DNA of 34,014 nucleotides from Micromonospora nigra (GCF_900091585.1 NZ_FMHT01000001.1:1-34014), one strand, 5' to 3'; shown: positions 1 through 9,000, counted from the first letter of the stretch. The notes: a model not told the origin generated them from the sequence alone. Numbers and translations: made by a program.

Positions 1-1267
1 TTCCGGACCGTCGACCGGTCCGACCAGCCCGGCAGCGCCCGCGTCAGCGGGTGGTCCTCCCGCAGGCGCCGGATGCTCGCCGCGCTCCAGGCGTTCCAGT
101 CGCAGTTCGTTCGGCGGATGGGTGGCCAGGACCGCCCGGTCCCAGCCGGACCGGTCTCCGTCGAAGCTGTGCCGCAGGTAGCTCAGGGCCGCCCGCAGGC
201 CGCGCCGTAGCCGCCGCCGCCGCCACGGCGTCGGCCCGGTACTCGGCCTGTCGCCACAGCCGCGCTTGGACGGGGACCACGAGGTACCGCACCGTCACCA
301 GCACCGGCCACAGCAGCACCCGCACGGCGAAGTGCAGCGGCCGGGAGGACCCGCGCAAGAGCCGGTCGGCCAGCTCGTAGAGCAGGTAGAGCGGCAGCGC
401 CACGCCGCGCGCCCAGGCCATCGCACCGGGCCGGCCGCCAGTGCGCCAGTGTGAGCGAGGACGCCGGCCACCTGGTCGCGTCTAGTCGAGCTGCTCCAAG
501 CCGAGTTGACGACGTCGGACGTACGCGCTCGCTGGGCTCGCGCCGGTCGTCGACCAGCAGCCGCGGCAACGTCCGCAGTCCTCCCGCCGCCGGAGTCGCC
601 ACGATCCCGGGCCACGCCGCTCCGGCGGACAGCCCGGGCGCCGGCGATCCGTACCGGTGCCTCCGTGCCACGGTCCACACCAGGTAGAGCGCGCCGACGA
701 CCAGCGCGGTCACGACCTGGCCGAGCGCGACCGCCCACGGCCACGTCGGGTCGCCGTCCGCCAGGGCTTCCCAGGGCCACACGGCCGCCATCCAGGCGAG
801 CCGGCCGGCACCGTGCACCGCGCCGAGGACGCCGCCGACGATGCCGCCGACCTGAGCCGCAGCCGTGGGGAGTAGCTGCTCTGCCTTGATGGGCAGGGGA
901 AAACCCAGGTCAGGAGAGCGTCGAGGCGGGAGAGCACGCCCTGACCGGCGATGGTGCCGGACACCACGCCGGCGAGGCCGCCGAACACGGCCCCGATGGC
1001 GGCCAGGAGAACGAGAACGGCACGTTGACCAGCCGCGACGATCCGGCCCGGTCCCGGTCAGGTTCGCCCAGGTGGAGCCGGCCCAGTGGCCCCCGCCCGT
1101 GCGGTCCGCCCACTGGTCGACGTCGACCGGCGCAACGGTTTCGGGCGGCAGCACTCGGCAGCCGCCGGCCGCCGTGTGATGGGATGGGCGACCGCTCGAC
1201 CGTGGCCCCGCAGCGCCCGCAGCCGCCCCCGCGGGCCGAAAGCGCCGCGCCCACGGTCGCAGAACAC
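1..1267 (-). pseudogene. M48 membrane metalloprotease, copy A, broken by indels and cut by the contig end
   Basis: This is the degraded twin of the intact gene at 21833-23176. The GTG start (1267) and its Shine-Dalgarno survive, but many small deletions shift the frame, and the last three codons lie beyond base 1. The HELAH metal-binding region is disrupted near 420-460, where copy A lacks several bases present in copy B. The damage is confined to the contig end and the twin is clean, so this is almost certainly sequencing or assembly error and not a real pseudogene. Use the copy B translation. Confidence 0.85.
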
Positions 1268-2287
1268 CCGACACCTCCCCCGCGTACCGGCCACCGGCGG
1301 GCCAGGGCCGGCGGCGATCAACTGTATCACTGCCAGCGACAGCGGTGCCCCGCTGCAATGAGCGCGAGCGGATCGGGAGTGGACGGGAGTGCCGAATCCG
1401 ATGCGAGCCGCAATTGATCTTGCGCCGGCGGTCGGAAGACAGAACGCCGGCCCGAGGGCGGCGCTCAGTAGGTTATCGATTGCTAGATCAAACAACAGGC
1501 TGAGCATACCCGGTGCTCACTGGCGCAAGATTGGCCTGGTTTCGGAGGTGGGCAGAGGCTCCGAGCACGCCGGGAGGCGTCCGAATCAAGCGACCGGCCC
1601 GCGCGGGCCGTCCCTCAGAAGGTAGCTTCCGCGTATTGGAGTCGTCAGCCAGCGCGCGTTGCCCCGCGAGTGATCGCGGGAGCAGAACACGGCAGGCCCA
1701 GCGCGGCCGGGGCAGACCCGGCGCGGCACCGGCGATCTAGGCCATCCGGACCGACAAGAGCTGTCGACACATCCCGCCCTGGCGTCGGAGTAGTACCCGA
1801 CGCGGCGTGGCAGGCCCGTTACCTGGCCCACCGTCGCCCCCTCCCTGTGAGTAGAGACCGTCCCGCCAGGGCGGAATCTGCTTGCAGGGGCGGGGCGCCG
1901 TCGAGGGCACGGAGAGTAACGAACACTCCCCCCAACGCGCACCAAGACCGTACGCACGGCCTGACGACCCGCACGAGGCCGCCGGCGACTCGCCCTAGGT
2001 CGGGACGTCACCGCGACCAGGTACGAACGGTGCCCACTCCAGACGGTTTTCCAAGGCCAGCCCCGTACGTACCTCGCGCGTGCGCGCGCGCGAGGCCGAC
2101 AGGTGCGCGCGGACTTCCGCAGTTGCGGATCTGCGCACTTCCGCAGCACCGCCGCGCGCCTGGTCGACGGGCAAATGTCCTGGCCACCTCCACACGAGCA
2201 GGCATCGACGGGTGGTGGGTGGCCGAGCACATCCCGTATGGCATCCTAGGACGTTCTGCCGGTTGTGCCCGTGGCCACGTCACCGAG
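1268..2287. other. Non-coding, hairpin-rich intergenic region, copy A
   Basis: No convincing gene is visible; open frames here lack start signals and family resemblance. It is the indel-bearing copy of 23177-24223, where the structures are described. The centromere-like repeat at 2116-2129 is intact. Confidence 0.6.
2116..2129. repeat. Centromere-like inverted repeat downstream of the parB-like gene, copy A
   Basis: The sequence is TCCGCA, GT, TGCGGA: a perfect 6-bp inverted repeat with a 2-bp spacer. A half-site TCCGCA follows exactly 24 bases later. It is the same motif as the array at 2541-2602. Confidence 0.6.
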
Positions 2288-2698
2288 TCAGCGCCGCCGG
2301 TTGCCGCCGCTGCGCGCGAGTTCCTGCGCGACCCTCGCCGCGAGGTCGCTATCTCCGTCGAGGAGGCCGAGCAGCACCCGGACGACTTCCGCGCCGGCGA
2401 CCTGGACCACGCCGATGTCGTCGGCCACCTGGTCGCAGTAGCGGCGTAGTCGACGGTGCTCCATCGGTGCCAGCTCGACCGTCATCCGTACCGGGTTGGT
2501 TCGGGGAGTCGAGCCGGAGCGCTGCGGGGTGCTCCGCGCTTCCGCAGGTGCGGACTTGCGCACTTCCGCAGGTGCGGAGTCGCGCGGTTGCGCAGGTGCG
2601 GAGAAGCGGGCTTCCGTGGTTTCCGCCGGCCGTTCGACGCCAGCGCCGGCGACGCGGGCAGCGCGGGCCGCGAGGTCGGCGCGACGACTCGCGCTCAC
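2288..2698 (-). CDS. ParB-like small centromere-binding protein (RHH-like), copy A
   Basis: This is the intact 136-aa twin of the gene at 24224-24634; no amino-acid difference was noticed. The GTG start overlaps the parA stop in a GTGA. See the copy B entry for domains. The 24-bp-spaced repeats at 2541-2602 lie inside the coding region. Confidence 0.75.
   Translation of the reverse strand: MSASRRADLAARAARVAGAGVERPAETTEARFSAPAQPRDSAPAEVRKSAPAEARSTPQRSGSTPRTNPVRMTVELAPMEHRRLRRYCDQVADDIGVVQVAGAEVVRVLLGLLDGDSDLAARVAQELARSGGNRRR
2541..2602. repeat. Centromere-like array of three sites with 24-bp period, copy A
   Basis: Two identical copies of TCCGCAGGTGCGGA start at 2541 and 2565. A variant, TGCGCAGGTGCGGA, starts at 2589. 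The spacing is exactly 24 bp. The array lies inside the parB-like gene and encodes its repeated SAPAE segments. Confidence 0.7.
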
Positions 2699-3316
2699 CG
2701 CTCGCCCCACATGGTCAGCAGTTCCTCCGCTAACCGGGCGTGGGTTCGTCCTTGCCGATCGGTGAGCCGAACGCCTGTGCGTACACCTCGCGGCGCGGGA
2801 TGGTGGTCGCCAGCACCCGCCGGCCCTGCTCCGTGAGGATGTCCCGGTGCGCCTGGGTGCTGCTGGCCCTGGGCTGTCACCCGGTTGAACAGCACCGACA
2901 CGGACGGGTCATCGTTGCGGTAGCCGGCCGCGTCCTCGATGGCCTTCCAGACGGGGCCGACCCGATCCAGCTCCATCATCGACGGCGCCATCGTCACCAG
3001 GACGTCGGTAGCGACGCGCCAGCGCGGACACCACGATGCCGTGGCGATCCTCCAGCGGAGGCGTGTCGATGACCACCAGGTCGAAGCGGTTGCGGTCGAC
3101 CACGCCGGCGAGCTGGCGATGCAGCGTCGTGGACGGCAAGGCGACCGCCGGCAGCGGCCAGCCCCCGAGTTCCTGCCAGCGCACGGCCGAGCCCTGCGGA
3201 TCGGCGTCCACGATGATCGGCCGCCGGCCACGGTCGGCGAATGCGTGGGCGAGGTAGGCGGCTGTCGTTGTCTTGCCGCTCCCGCCCTTGAGGTTGACGG
3301 TCGTGAGCACTCTCAT
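2695..3316 (-). pseudogene. parA: ParA-type ATPase, copy A, frameshifted by indels
   Basis: This is the twin of the intact gene at 24631-25251, one base longer net. Single-base changes near 2740, 2872 and 3022 break the frame, while copy B reads through. The start ATG (3316) and the deviant Walker A region are intact. The frameshifts are probably sequencing errors near the contig end. Confidence 0.85.
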
Positions 3317-3343
3317 GACCGGCCACGGTACGCAGTCCGCATT

Positions 3344-3357
3344 TGCGCAGGTGCGGA
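3344..3357. promoter_or_regulatory. Centromere-like site in the parA upstream region, copy A
   Basis: TGCGCAGGTGCGGA matches the third site of the array inside parB and lies just upstream of the parA ATG (3316). A partition protein bound here could repress parA. The twin is at 25280-25293. Confidence 0.55.
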
Positions 3358-3629
3358 CTCGCCGGTGAGCAACCCGGCTGCCCCGGTCAACCCCGTTCGA
3401 GCAGGGGGCGACGTCCGCCGGTGGTGCGTGGCGGGTCGACCAGGAGCCGGGCAGCGTGGACGCTCTCGGTTCAGGACAACTGCTCACCTGGGAGGGGGAG
3501 GGTGCCGCGTCGGGTGGATCTTTCACCCCGGGGGCGGGCCACAGTTGGTCGCCGTTCAGGTCAACTGCGCCACGGTGGCGGTGTCCGCCGGTGGGCGCGG
3601 CCCGCGACACGAAAGCCGAGCCGCCGCCC

Positions 3630-3692
3630 TCTACATTCAATTTATTTCGTTTCATTCTGCCAACGAATCTAATTCTATGATATTATTTGGGC
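3630..3692 (+). promoter_or_regulatory. AT-rich promoter island before the coiled-coil gene, copy A
   Basis: About 60 bases are strikingly AT-rich within very GC-rich DNA. TATGAT and TATTAT (-10-like) lie within about 17 bases of the ATG at 3693. Details are given at the copy B entry (25571-25632). Confidence 0.5.
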
Positions 3693-4794
3693 ATGACTGA
3701 CACGCAGACCCCCAGGCTCAGCAGGAGTGCGCGTTTCCCGGGTGCGATCGCTCGGCCGAGCGAGCGGTGGGCCCCGGCAGGCCGCCGAAGTACTGCGAGA
3801 ACCCAGAGCACAACGCGCAGACCGCGTTCCGCGTCCGGCAGGCCGTCCGGCCGGCGGGCCGAGCGGCGAGCAGCCGGATCTGGGTCGGCCAGTGACGATG
3901 GCTGGCGATACGGCCGCCGGGTCGGTGAAGGCGATCGAGCGGCTCAGCCGGGAGCTGATCGACGCGTTGGGCCGACACGCCGAGGCGATGCGGACGGTCG
4001 GGGACGTCGACGCCGCCGAGGCGCAGATCGAGGCCGTCACCACCGAGGCAGCGCAGAAGGTCAGCGACGCGGAAGCCGGCCGGGCCGCCGAGCACGCCCG
4101 GCGGGTCGCCGCGGAGAGCCGCGCCGAGCAGCTGCGCATCGACGCCGAAGACATGGCCGCCCAGGTCGACCAGCTCACCGCTGACCTGGCCGGCACCCGC
4201 GCACGGGTGGACGAGCTGACCGGACAGGTCGAGCAGCGCGGCCGGGAGGTGGAGCAGGTCCGCGCCGAGCGGGACGAGTTGGCGCGGGAGCTGGAGACGG
4301 TGCGGGCGGAGTTGACCGCCGCCGGGCGGCGGGAGCAGGACCAGGCGGCCGTGCTGGAGCAGCTGCGCGGCCAGCTCGATGAGGCGGGCGCCGCCCGCGA
4401 CGAGGCGCGGGCCGAGGTGTCCCGGCAGGCCGGCGAGGTTGCCCGGCTGACCCACGACGTGGCCGCCGCGACCGGCCGGGCGGAGCAGGCCGCAGGCGAG
4501 GCCGCCGCAGCGCGGACCGCGCAGCAGGAGGCGGAGCGGGCGCTGGCGCAGGCCCGCGAGCAGCTGCGCGCGGTAGAGCGGGAGCGGGACCAAGCCGAGG
4601 CCGGACGGACGTCGGCGGAGTCGAGGCTGGCCGACCGAGACGGGCAGGTGCAGGAACTGCGTGGAGAGCTGACCACGGCCCGATCGGCCGAACGGGAGGC
4701 CCGCGCTCAGGCGACCGACCTCACCAACCAGGTCGCCATGCTCGCCGGCCGACTCGCCGGAGGTGGTGACGCAGCCCCGCGTGGTCGCGGCTGA
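3693..4794 (+). pseudogene. Coiled-coil zinc protein, copy A, frameshifted near the start
   Basis: This is the twin of the intact gene at 25633-26736, two bases shorter. One C is lost in a C-run near 3710 and one G near 3843, so the N-terminal segment is out of frame. From about 3850 to the stop the translation is the same as copy B. Both losses are in homopolymers near the low-quality end of the contig, so real inactivation is unlikely. Confidence 0.85.
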
Positions 4795-4819
4795 CCGGGA
4801 CCGCTGTCCGGGCGGTGAG

Positions 4820-5188
4820 CTACGCCGCCCGGCGCGACCCGCCGAGGCGGATCGGGTACGTCGGGGACACGCCCCGCACCCACCCGAGCGCCGCGGCGAC
4901 GCCCAACGCCCACTCCCGGGAGACGCCGGCCGGCGCGTCGGGCCAGCCGTACACCACGGCGTCGGCGGCCATCTGCTCCCGCGCGATCGCATCCGGCCCG
5001 GCAACGACGGTTCGGCCGGTGGCCGGCGCCGACGTGTGCAGCTGCGCGACCCATTGCAGGCTGGTCAGCACCGCGCCGACGTACCGGTCACCCTGCTCGG
5101 TCTGCCACCGCCGCGCGGCCTCGGTCAGCACCGCGGCGAAGTCGACCAGCGGCACCCCGAGGTTGTCCAGCGGCACGCGCACATCCAT
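4820..5188 (-). CDS. Hypothetical 122-aa protein, copy A
   Basis: I do not recognise a family. The protein begins MDVRVPLDN, has an amphipathic helical first half (around VDFAAVLTEAARRW) and ends in a basic tail. It has no clear membrane segment or cysteine motif. It converges on the coiled-coil gene with a 25-bp gap, and a strong hairpin (5239-5271) separates it from the upstream DUF4913-like gene, so it is probably transcribed on its own or by readthrough. No strong Shine-Dalgarno is seen before the ATG. Typical GC-rich third positions support coding. The twin is at 26762-27130. Confidence 0.65.
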   Translation of the reverse strand: MDVRVPLDNLGVPLVDFAAVLTEAARRWQTEQGDRYVGAVLTSLQWVAQLHTSAPATGRTVVAGPDAIAREQMAADAVVYGWPDAPAGVSREWALGVAAALGWVRGVSPTYPIRLGGSRRAA

Positions 5189-5238
5189 ACCCGTCAGGGT
5201 CCCACGGCCTGCCGACAGTCCGCCAGCGCATCAACGAC

Positions 5239-5271
5239 AGAGGGCCCCGTGACGTGTTCACGGGGCCCTCT
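5239..5271. terminator. Perfect 14-bp hairpin, likely terminator, copy A
   Basis: The arm AGAGGGCCCCGTGA (5239-5252), loop CGTGT and exact complement (5258-5271) follow the stop of the DUF4913-like gene by about 20 bases on the minus strand. There is no U-tract, as is common in GC-rich actinobacteria. Confidence 0.7.
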
Positions 5272-5290
5272 CGACGGTGTGCAGCCAGGT

Positions 5291-5968
5291 TCAGGTGCGG
5301 TAGTCGGCGTCCCGGGCCGCGCGTTCCTCCGCCAGCTGGGCCGGGGTCGGCGATGGCGCGGCGGTCCGCCCACGGGTGGCCGCCCACCAATCGGCGATGT
5401 CGGGCACGGCGTCGACCGTCGGGGCGCGCGGAGGCACCACGTCGGCCGGGCCGGTCGGCTTGTGCCGGGTCAGGTTGCACCCGCTCAACGCCTTCTTGAT
5501 CCGGCGCACCACCCCCGGCCGCGCCCGGTCGTGCCAGTCGACGGCCCGAGCTGATGTCGCTTCCGGCGACACGAACGCGTCGTACCACGCCTGATGGAGC
5601 ACCAGCAGTTCCTCGACCACCTCGCCATGCCACAGCCAGCAGCCCGACAGCTGCGCGTCGTGGTACCGGAGGTAGACCGCATCCAGCCAGCCGGCCAGCC
5701 CTTGCAACAGCCGCAGCGCCTCGTCGGGTTCATCGACCATCCACCAGGACACCACGGCGGCCGGCTCGCCCGGGCCACCGCCGGCGGCGGCCCGGGCCCG
5801 CGCGATGCCCTCAATCTGCGCGGAGAGGACCCCGATCACCTTGTGCGCCTCGCCGGCGATGTCGGCGGCCCGCGACGCGTTCGCCGCCACGGTCTCCACC
5901 CGCCGGGAAACGCGCTCAAGGTCGGCGCCGAGCGCCGAGACCGGCCGCCGCCACTCCTGATCCGTCAC
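5291..5968 (-). CDS. DUF4913-like plasmid protein, copy A
   Basis: This 225-aa protein is the last gene of the operon begun by the second TraG-like ATPase, and its GTG start overlaps the ATPase stop in a GTGA. Residues about 10-60 are helical and probably coiled. Residues about 75-130 hold a tryptophan-rich block (WWMVDEPDEALRLL ... LSGCWLWHGEVVEELLVLHQAW) that resembles the DUF4913 domain found on actinobacterial conjugative elements. The C-terminus is basic, then proline/alanine-rich. The tight coupling suggests it acts with the coupling ATPase, perhaps as an adaptor, but that is inference. The twin is at 27233-27910. Confidence 0.72.
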   Translation of the reverse strand: MTDQEWRRPVSALGADLERVSRRVETVAANASRAADIAGEAHKVIGVLSAQIEGIARARAAAGGGPGEPAAVVSWWMVDEPDEALRLLQGLAGWLDAVYLRYHDAQLSGCWLWHGEVVEELLVLHQAWYDAFVSPEATSARAVDWHDRARPGVVRRIKKALSGCNLTRHKPTGPADVVPPRAPTVDAVPDIADWWAATRGRTAAPSPTPAQLAEERAARDADYRT

Positions 5969-7671
5969 CGGGTCCGCACCTCCTCATCCTGGTCGTGGCT
6001 ACGCGCGTCCGCCTCGTACGACGTGCTGTGCTGCTGGACGTCAAGCTTCGCCGTCCGGTTGACCTTCCGCACAGTGCGCCGCTTCCAGGCCATCTGAACG
6101 CGGCCGATGCTCGGCGCGAGCCCGCGCCGGATCAGCACCACGTACCCCTTCGGGAGATTGGCGATCCGGGCCGCCGACAGCACCGGCACCGATCGCGTGG
6201 ACGTGCTGACCACCTTCCCATCGGCGTCCTTCGTCTCGACCACCTCGTCCCGCTCGCCGGTGAGGGTGGAGAACCCGGCCAGGTCCTCCGGATCGCGGGT
6301 GCCACCGAAGATGATGATGGTGGCCGAGTTGTTCAGGATCGCCGCCGCGCCTTCTTTGCCCCACCGCTGTTGCAGCTGGGCCCGGGACTGCGCGGCGATG
6401 TGGATGGTGATGTTCCGCCCGCCCATGTCGGCCGTCCACCGGTCCAGCGGGATCGGGCAGATCAGGGCCGCCTCATCGAGCGCGAGCGTCAGCGGCGGAT
6501 CGAGCCGGCCGGACGGGCTGAGCGACGCGATCCGCCGGGCCTGCCGGGCGATCTCCGCCGTCAGCGCGGCGACCAGCGGAGCCACCACGGCATCCTCAGC
6601 GCCGAGCAGGTACAGCGTGCCGCGCAGCCGCAGGAACTCGGCCACGTCGAACACCTCGTCGGGGCCGCCCTCGGTCGTCGCCGCGGCGGTCGGGTCGGTG
6701 AGCCAGGCCAGCGCGGGCCGGATCGACGTGGTGATGCTGCTCCGCGTCCGGTCGTTGGTGTCGAAGAACCCTGCCGCCACCTCCCGCATCTCCGGTGCGT
6801 GGTCGAGCAGCGACAACACCGAGTCCCGAGCCTGGTCGGGCCGGGAGATCCAGCGGAGCACGTGTCGCATGGTGTGATCGCCGACCGCCGCCGCGTGCAG
6901 CAGCACCGCGAGCACCTGGCGCGCCTGATCGGTCCAGAACGCCCGGTCACCGGACCCACCTCCGCCGCCGAGGTTGGTCGCGGCGTCGATCAGGTCGGAT
7001 GCCCGGTCAGATGCTCCCCGGGCCGTTTTGCAGCCGGACAGGGGGGAGAACTTAACGTTGGTGGCCACGTCACCGAGTCCGGACGGGTTGAACACCATCA
7101 GCGGGCCGACCTTGGCCCGGGTCGGGCCGGTGAGAAACAGCAGGTCCGTCCGGGTGGACGTGACCACCGTCGCGCCGCGCGCGTCGAGAATTCGGCAGGC
7201 CATGCTGCCGGTCTTGCCGGTACGCGGACCGCCGAGGCTCAGCGTGACGTCCTCCACCGGGGAGAACACCCGCACCATGCCAACCCGGGCGATCGGCGCG
7301 GCGTATTCGGTGACGGGCGTCCGCAGCCGCTGGTACCACGACCGGTCGCCGAGGCTCGGCCGCAGCACGAGGGCCTGCCGGCGCATCGCCCACGCCGACC
7401 CGTGCCGCAGGACGTCCCAGCTACCGGCCACCCCGCCCTGCCGGCGGGTTCGCTCGGCCCACCGGTCGGAGGTGGCCTTGCTGCCGCTGCGGTTGGCGGT
7501 CCACCGGCCGAGCGCGCCGGCGCCGATGGCCAGGCCACCAGCGATCAGGCCATAGCCGACGGAGTGGTCGAGCACCTCCGTCGGGACGGACTGCGCGAGC
7601 CACCCGCTGCCGCAGCAGATAGCCGCTATGCCGGTCGATCGGGCGGGGAATCTAGTCTGTGTCGAAGTCAT
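5965..7671 (-). CDS. TraG/VirD4-type coupling ATPase with membrane anchor, copy A
   Basis: This 568-aa protein of the type IV coupling family would hand relaxase-bound DNA to a transfer channel at the membrane. A hydrophobic segment lies at about residues 40-56. The Walker A region (GGPRTGKT, about 147-154) and Walker B (LTLALDEAA, about 394-402) are intact, and a motif typical of the family follows (HIAAQSRAQLQQRWG). The ATG at 7671 was chosen because GGAG sits six bases upstream; an ATG four codons earlier (7683) is possible. It heads a two-gene operon with the DUF4913-like gene. The twin is at 27907-29613. Confidence 0.88.
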   Translation of the reverse strand: MTSTQTRFPARSTGIAAICCGSGWLAQSVPTEVLDHSVGYGLIAGGLAIGAGALGRWTANRSGSKATSDRWAERTRRQGGVAGSWDVLRHGSAWAMRRQALVLRPSLGDRSWYQRLRTPVTEYAAPIARVGMVRVFSPVEDVTLSLGGPRTGKTGSMACRILDARGATVVTSTRTDLLFLTGPTRAKVGPLMVFNPSGLGDVATNVKFSPLSGCKTARGASDRASDLIDAATNLGGGGGSGDRAFWTDQARQVLAVLLHAAAVGDHTMRHVLRWISRPDQARDSVLSLLDHAPEMREVAAGFFDTNDRTRSSITTSIRPALAWLTDPTAAATTEGGPDEVFDVAEFLRLRGTLYLLGAEDAVVAPLVAALTAEIARQARRIASLSPSGRLDPPLTLALDEAALICPIPLDRWTADMGGRNITIHIAAQSRAQLQQRWGKEGAAAILNNSATIIIFGGTRDPEDLAGFSTLTGERDEVVETKDADGKVVSTSTRSVPVLSAARIANLPKGYVVLIRRGLAPSIGRVQMAWKRRTVRKVNRTAKLDVQQHSTSYEADARSHDQDEEVRTR

Positions 7672-7695
7672 TCCGGGCTCCATCCGGGGTGATCA

Positions 7696-7731
7696 GGGGC
7701 CGTGGCTGCGGTGATGACGCAGCCCGGCCCC
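7696..7731. terminator. Strong hairpin between the RHH gene and the ATPase gene, copy A
   Basis: GGGGCCG and GGCTGCG pair with CGCAGCC and CGGCCCC across a 7-base loop, with one bulged base. The hairpin lies 19 bases after the RHH stop on the minus strand, so it would end the small regulator transcript or attenuate readthrough into the ATPase operon. Confidence 0.6.
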
Positions 7732-7749
7732 GCCTTATGTGCGGGTTGA

Positions 7750-7920
7750 TCAGGCTCCACGTTCGGTGAGGTAGGCATCCAGCGCGCGCTCGGTGACGTG
7801 TTGGATCTTCACGCCGTGCTGTGCGGCGTACTGCCGTAGCCGGTCGGACACCGTGGCGTCGATCCAGCAGTGCAGCGCCTTTCGGTCGGTCCCGCCGCTG
7901 GTGGGTGGACTGTCGGGCAT
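7750..7920 (-). CDS. Small ribbon-helix-helix DNA-binding protein (56 aa), copy A
   Basis: The gene encodes 56 residues. Residues about 14-21 (KALHCWID) form a plausible beta strand, followed by two helices (ATVSDRLRQYAAQHG and IQHVTERALDAYLTERG), the order seen in Arc/CopG-type repressors. AGAAAGG lies about six bases before the ATG. A clear promoter with a palindrome lies upstream (7971-7999), and the protein probably represses itself there. It could also act on the operators at 8356 or 9922; that is speculation. A hairpin follows the stop. The twin is at 29692-29862. Confidence 0.78.
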   Translation of the reverse strand: MPDSPPTSGGTDRKALHCWIDATVSDRLRQYAAQHGVKIQHVTERALDAYLTERGA

Positions 7921-7970
7921 CGGCCGCCTTTCTCTCCGTGATCACGTTGCTCCGTTGAGCAGCAAAGGTC

Positions 7971-7999
7971 AATGTACATCCATGTAGATTTTCTAGCAA
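7971..7999 (-). promoter_or_regulatory. Promoter with embedded palindrome for the RHH gene, copy A
   Basis: On the minus strand TTGCTA (7999-7994), a 17-bp spacer and TACATT (7976-7971) make a sigma-70-like promoter. TACAT-CC-ATGTA (7975-7986) overlaps the -10 and spacer and is a good candidate operator. Confidence 0.65.
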
Positions 8000-8355
8000 G
8001 ATCGAACGGTGTCGACTTACGGACCGTCCACACTCAGCCCAGAACGGACGGTCGCGCGTCGACTCCACACGTTCGGGGCGCTGCCCCCTTCCCCGCGCCT
8101 CGCCGGCGGGGCAGGCACCAGGATGGGGAAGATCGGCAACCGTTGCGGCGGTCAGTGGTGTCCGGGGTCGATCCACCCCGACGCCCTGCCGCAAGGGCAA
8201 CCACACCGACCACCAGGGCGCAACCCAACCCCGGTTGCACCCTGCCGGCCGGCGCGGTCGATCGGAGATCAGGCCGCCGGGATGGATCTCTAGCCCCGGA
8301 CGTGTGGGAAGCGGGTCCGTCGTGCTCGCGCTATCTGAACTCTTCCTGCTACCTC
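8000..8355. other. Intergenic region between divergent transcription units, copy A
   Basis: There is no confident gene. A 56-codon frame at 8123-8293 (begins MGKIGNRCGGQWCPG) has a weak upstream AGG, but its codon choice drifts in the second half. The region carries several GCAACC/GGTTGC elements, including GCAACCGTTGC near 8137. The promoter for the plus-strand operon lies at its right edge. Confidence 0.5.
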
Positions 8356-8378
8356 TTTACAAGTTCGACTTGTAAAAT
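8356..8378 (+). promoter_or_regulatory. Operator O1 overlapping a -10 element, copy A
   Basis: TTTACAAGT (8356-8364), TCG, ACTTGTAAA (8368-8376) is a perfect 9-bp inverted repeat. Its right arm runs into TAAAAT (8373-8378), a good -10. A nearly identical element lies at 9922-9942. No clear -35 is seen, so activation or an alternative sigma contact is possible. The first downstream gene starts at 8455. Confidence 0.75.
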
Positions 8379-8405
8379 GGAGGTAGATACAAGGCGGCCC
8401 CCGGC

Positions 8406-8452
8406 GGTGCTGACGACACCGACCGAGGGCCTAGATCGGGAGGAGTCCCCGA
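8406..8452 (+). promoter_or_regulatory. Conserved 5' leader L1 with the Shine-Dalgarno in a hairpin loop, copy A
   Basis: The leader begins GGTGCTGACGACACCGA and ends TCGGGAGGAGTCCCCGA, in which TCGGG and CCCGA can pair and leave AGGAG in the loop. The same leader, with a few changes, precedes the 48-aa gene (9245-9289). Confidence 0.65.
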
Positions 8453-8454
8453 CC

Positions 8455-8583
8455 ATGACCCGACAGGCTACCGGTAAGCCCCGATCCCGATGGGTGCTGC
8501 TGCCCTGCGGCCGGCACTCCGTGACGTTGTGGGGCAACGCGAAGCCGCCCACCTCGTGCGACGACTGCGCCCCGCAGCGATGA
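8455..8583 (+). CDS. 42-aa cysteine/histidine mini-protein, copy A
   Basis: The 42-aa product starts MTRQATGKPRSRW and holds C19, H22, C35, C38 and a further acidic/basic tail (C..H ... CDDC), which could bind one zinc ion. I do not recognise a named family. It has a GGGAGGAG Shine-Dalgarno within the conserved leader and is the first gene after operator O1. Its stop overlaps the next ATG (ATGA). Such tiny zinc proteins are frequent in actinobacterial mobile elements; function is unknown. The twin is at 30397-30525. Confidence 0.65.
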   Translation: MTRQATGKPRSRWVLLPCGRHSVTLWGNAKPPTSCDDCAPQR

Positions 8584-8978
8584 GCGCCGACCGCCGGCGC
8601 GGCGAGGTTCCCCGGACCAGCGCGGCCGAGGAGCCGTACCCGCAGCCGAACATCGAGCCCGCGCAGGGTGAGGAGTCGCCCGCCCGTTCGATCTACTCCC
8701 TGGCCGACCCGCTCCGCATCCCGGTGGGCACGCGGGTGTGGTTGGTACCCAAGACCATCGGTGCGCCGGCGATCTGCTGGAAGGAGCCGCGCGGGTCGTG
8801 GGTCCGGTACGAGCACCCGTACGCGGTGGTGCTGGTCGACGGCGTGGAGCACCAGGTGCACGAGCGCAACGTCCGACTGACGGACCCTGCTCGCCGGTAC
8901 CTGGCCGCGCCGCCGGCGCCGAAGCCGAAGCCGCGGCCGGAGTTCCCCGACGGGTTCGATGAGGTGCCGCTGTGGTGA
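8580..8978 (+). CDS. Hypothetical 132-aa protein, copy A
   Basis: Family not recognised. The ATG overlaps the previous stop, so translation is probably coupled. The first 40 residues look disordered. Residues about 40-105 read like a compact beta-rich domain (IPVGTRVWLVPKTIG ... VRYEHPYAVVLVDGVEHQVH), and the tail is proline/lysine-rich (APKPKPRPEFPDGFDE). There is no membrane segment. Operon position suggests a plasmid-maintenance or transfer accessory role, but nothing in the sequence fixes it. The twin is at 30522-30920. Confidence 0.68.
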   Translation: MSADRRRGEVPRTSAAEEPYPQPNIEPAQGEESPARSIYSLADPLRIPVGTRVWLVPKTIGAPAICWKEPRGSWVRYEHPYAVVLVDGVEHQVHERNVRLTDPARRYLAAPPAPKPKPRPEFPDGFDEVPLW

Positions 8979-9000
8979 CCCGGCGGACACTCCCGGCGCG

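Noticed and set aside
5554..7692. 712-codon open frame on the plus strand (also 27496-29634)
   Set aside because: It is antisense to the anchored TraG-like ATPase and DUF4913-like genes, whose motifs and start signals are clear. Its translation is arginine/proline-rich, as expected of an antisense frame in GC-rich DNA.
7652..8206. 184-codon minus-strand frame across the RHH promoter (also 29594-30148)
   Set aside because: It runs through the RHH gene in another frame, the promoter and a hairpin, and resembles no family.
7750..8583. Toxin-antitoxin pair with the RHH protein as antitoxin
   Set aside because: RHH proteins are often antitoxins, but no toxin-like gene is adjacent: the next gene on its strand is the coupling ATPase, and the plus-strand neighbour is a cysteine mini-protein.
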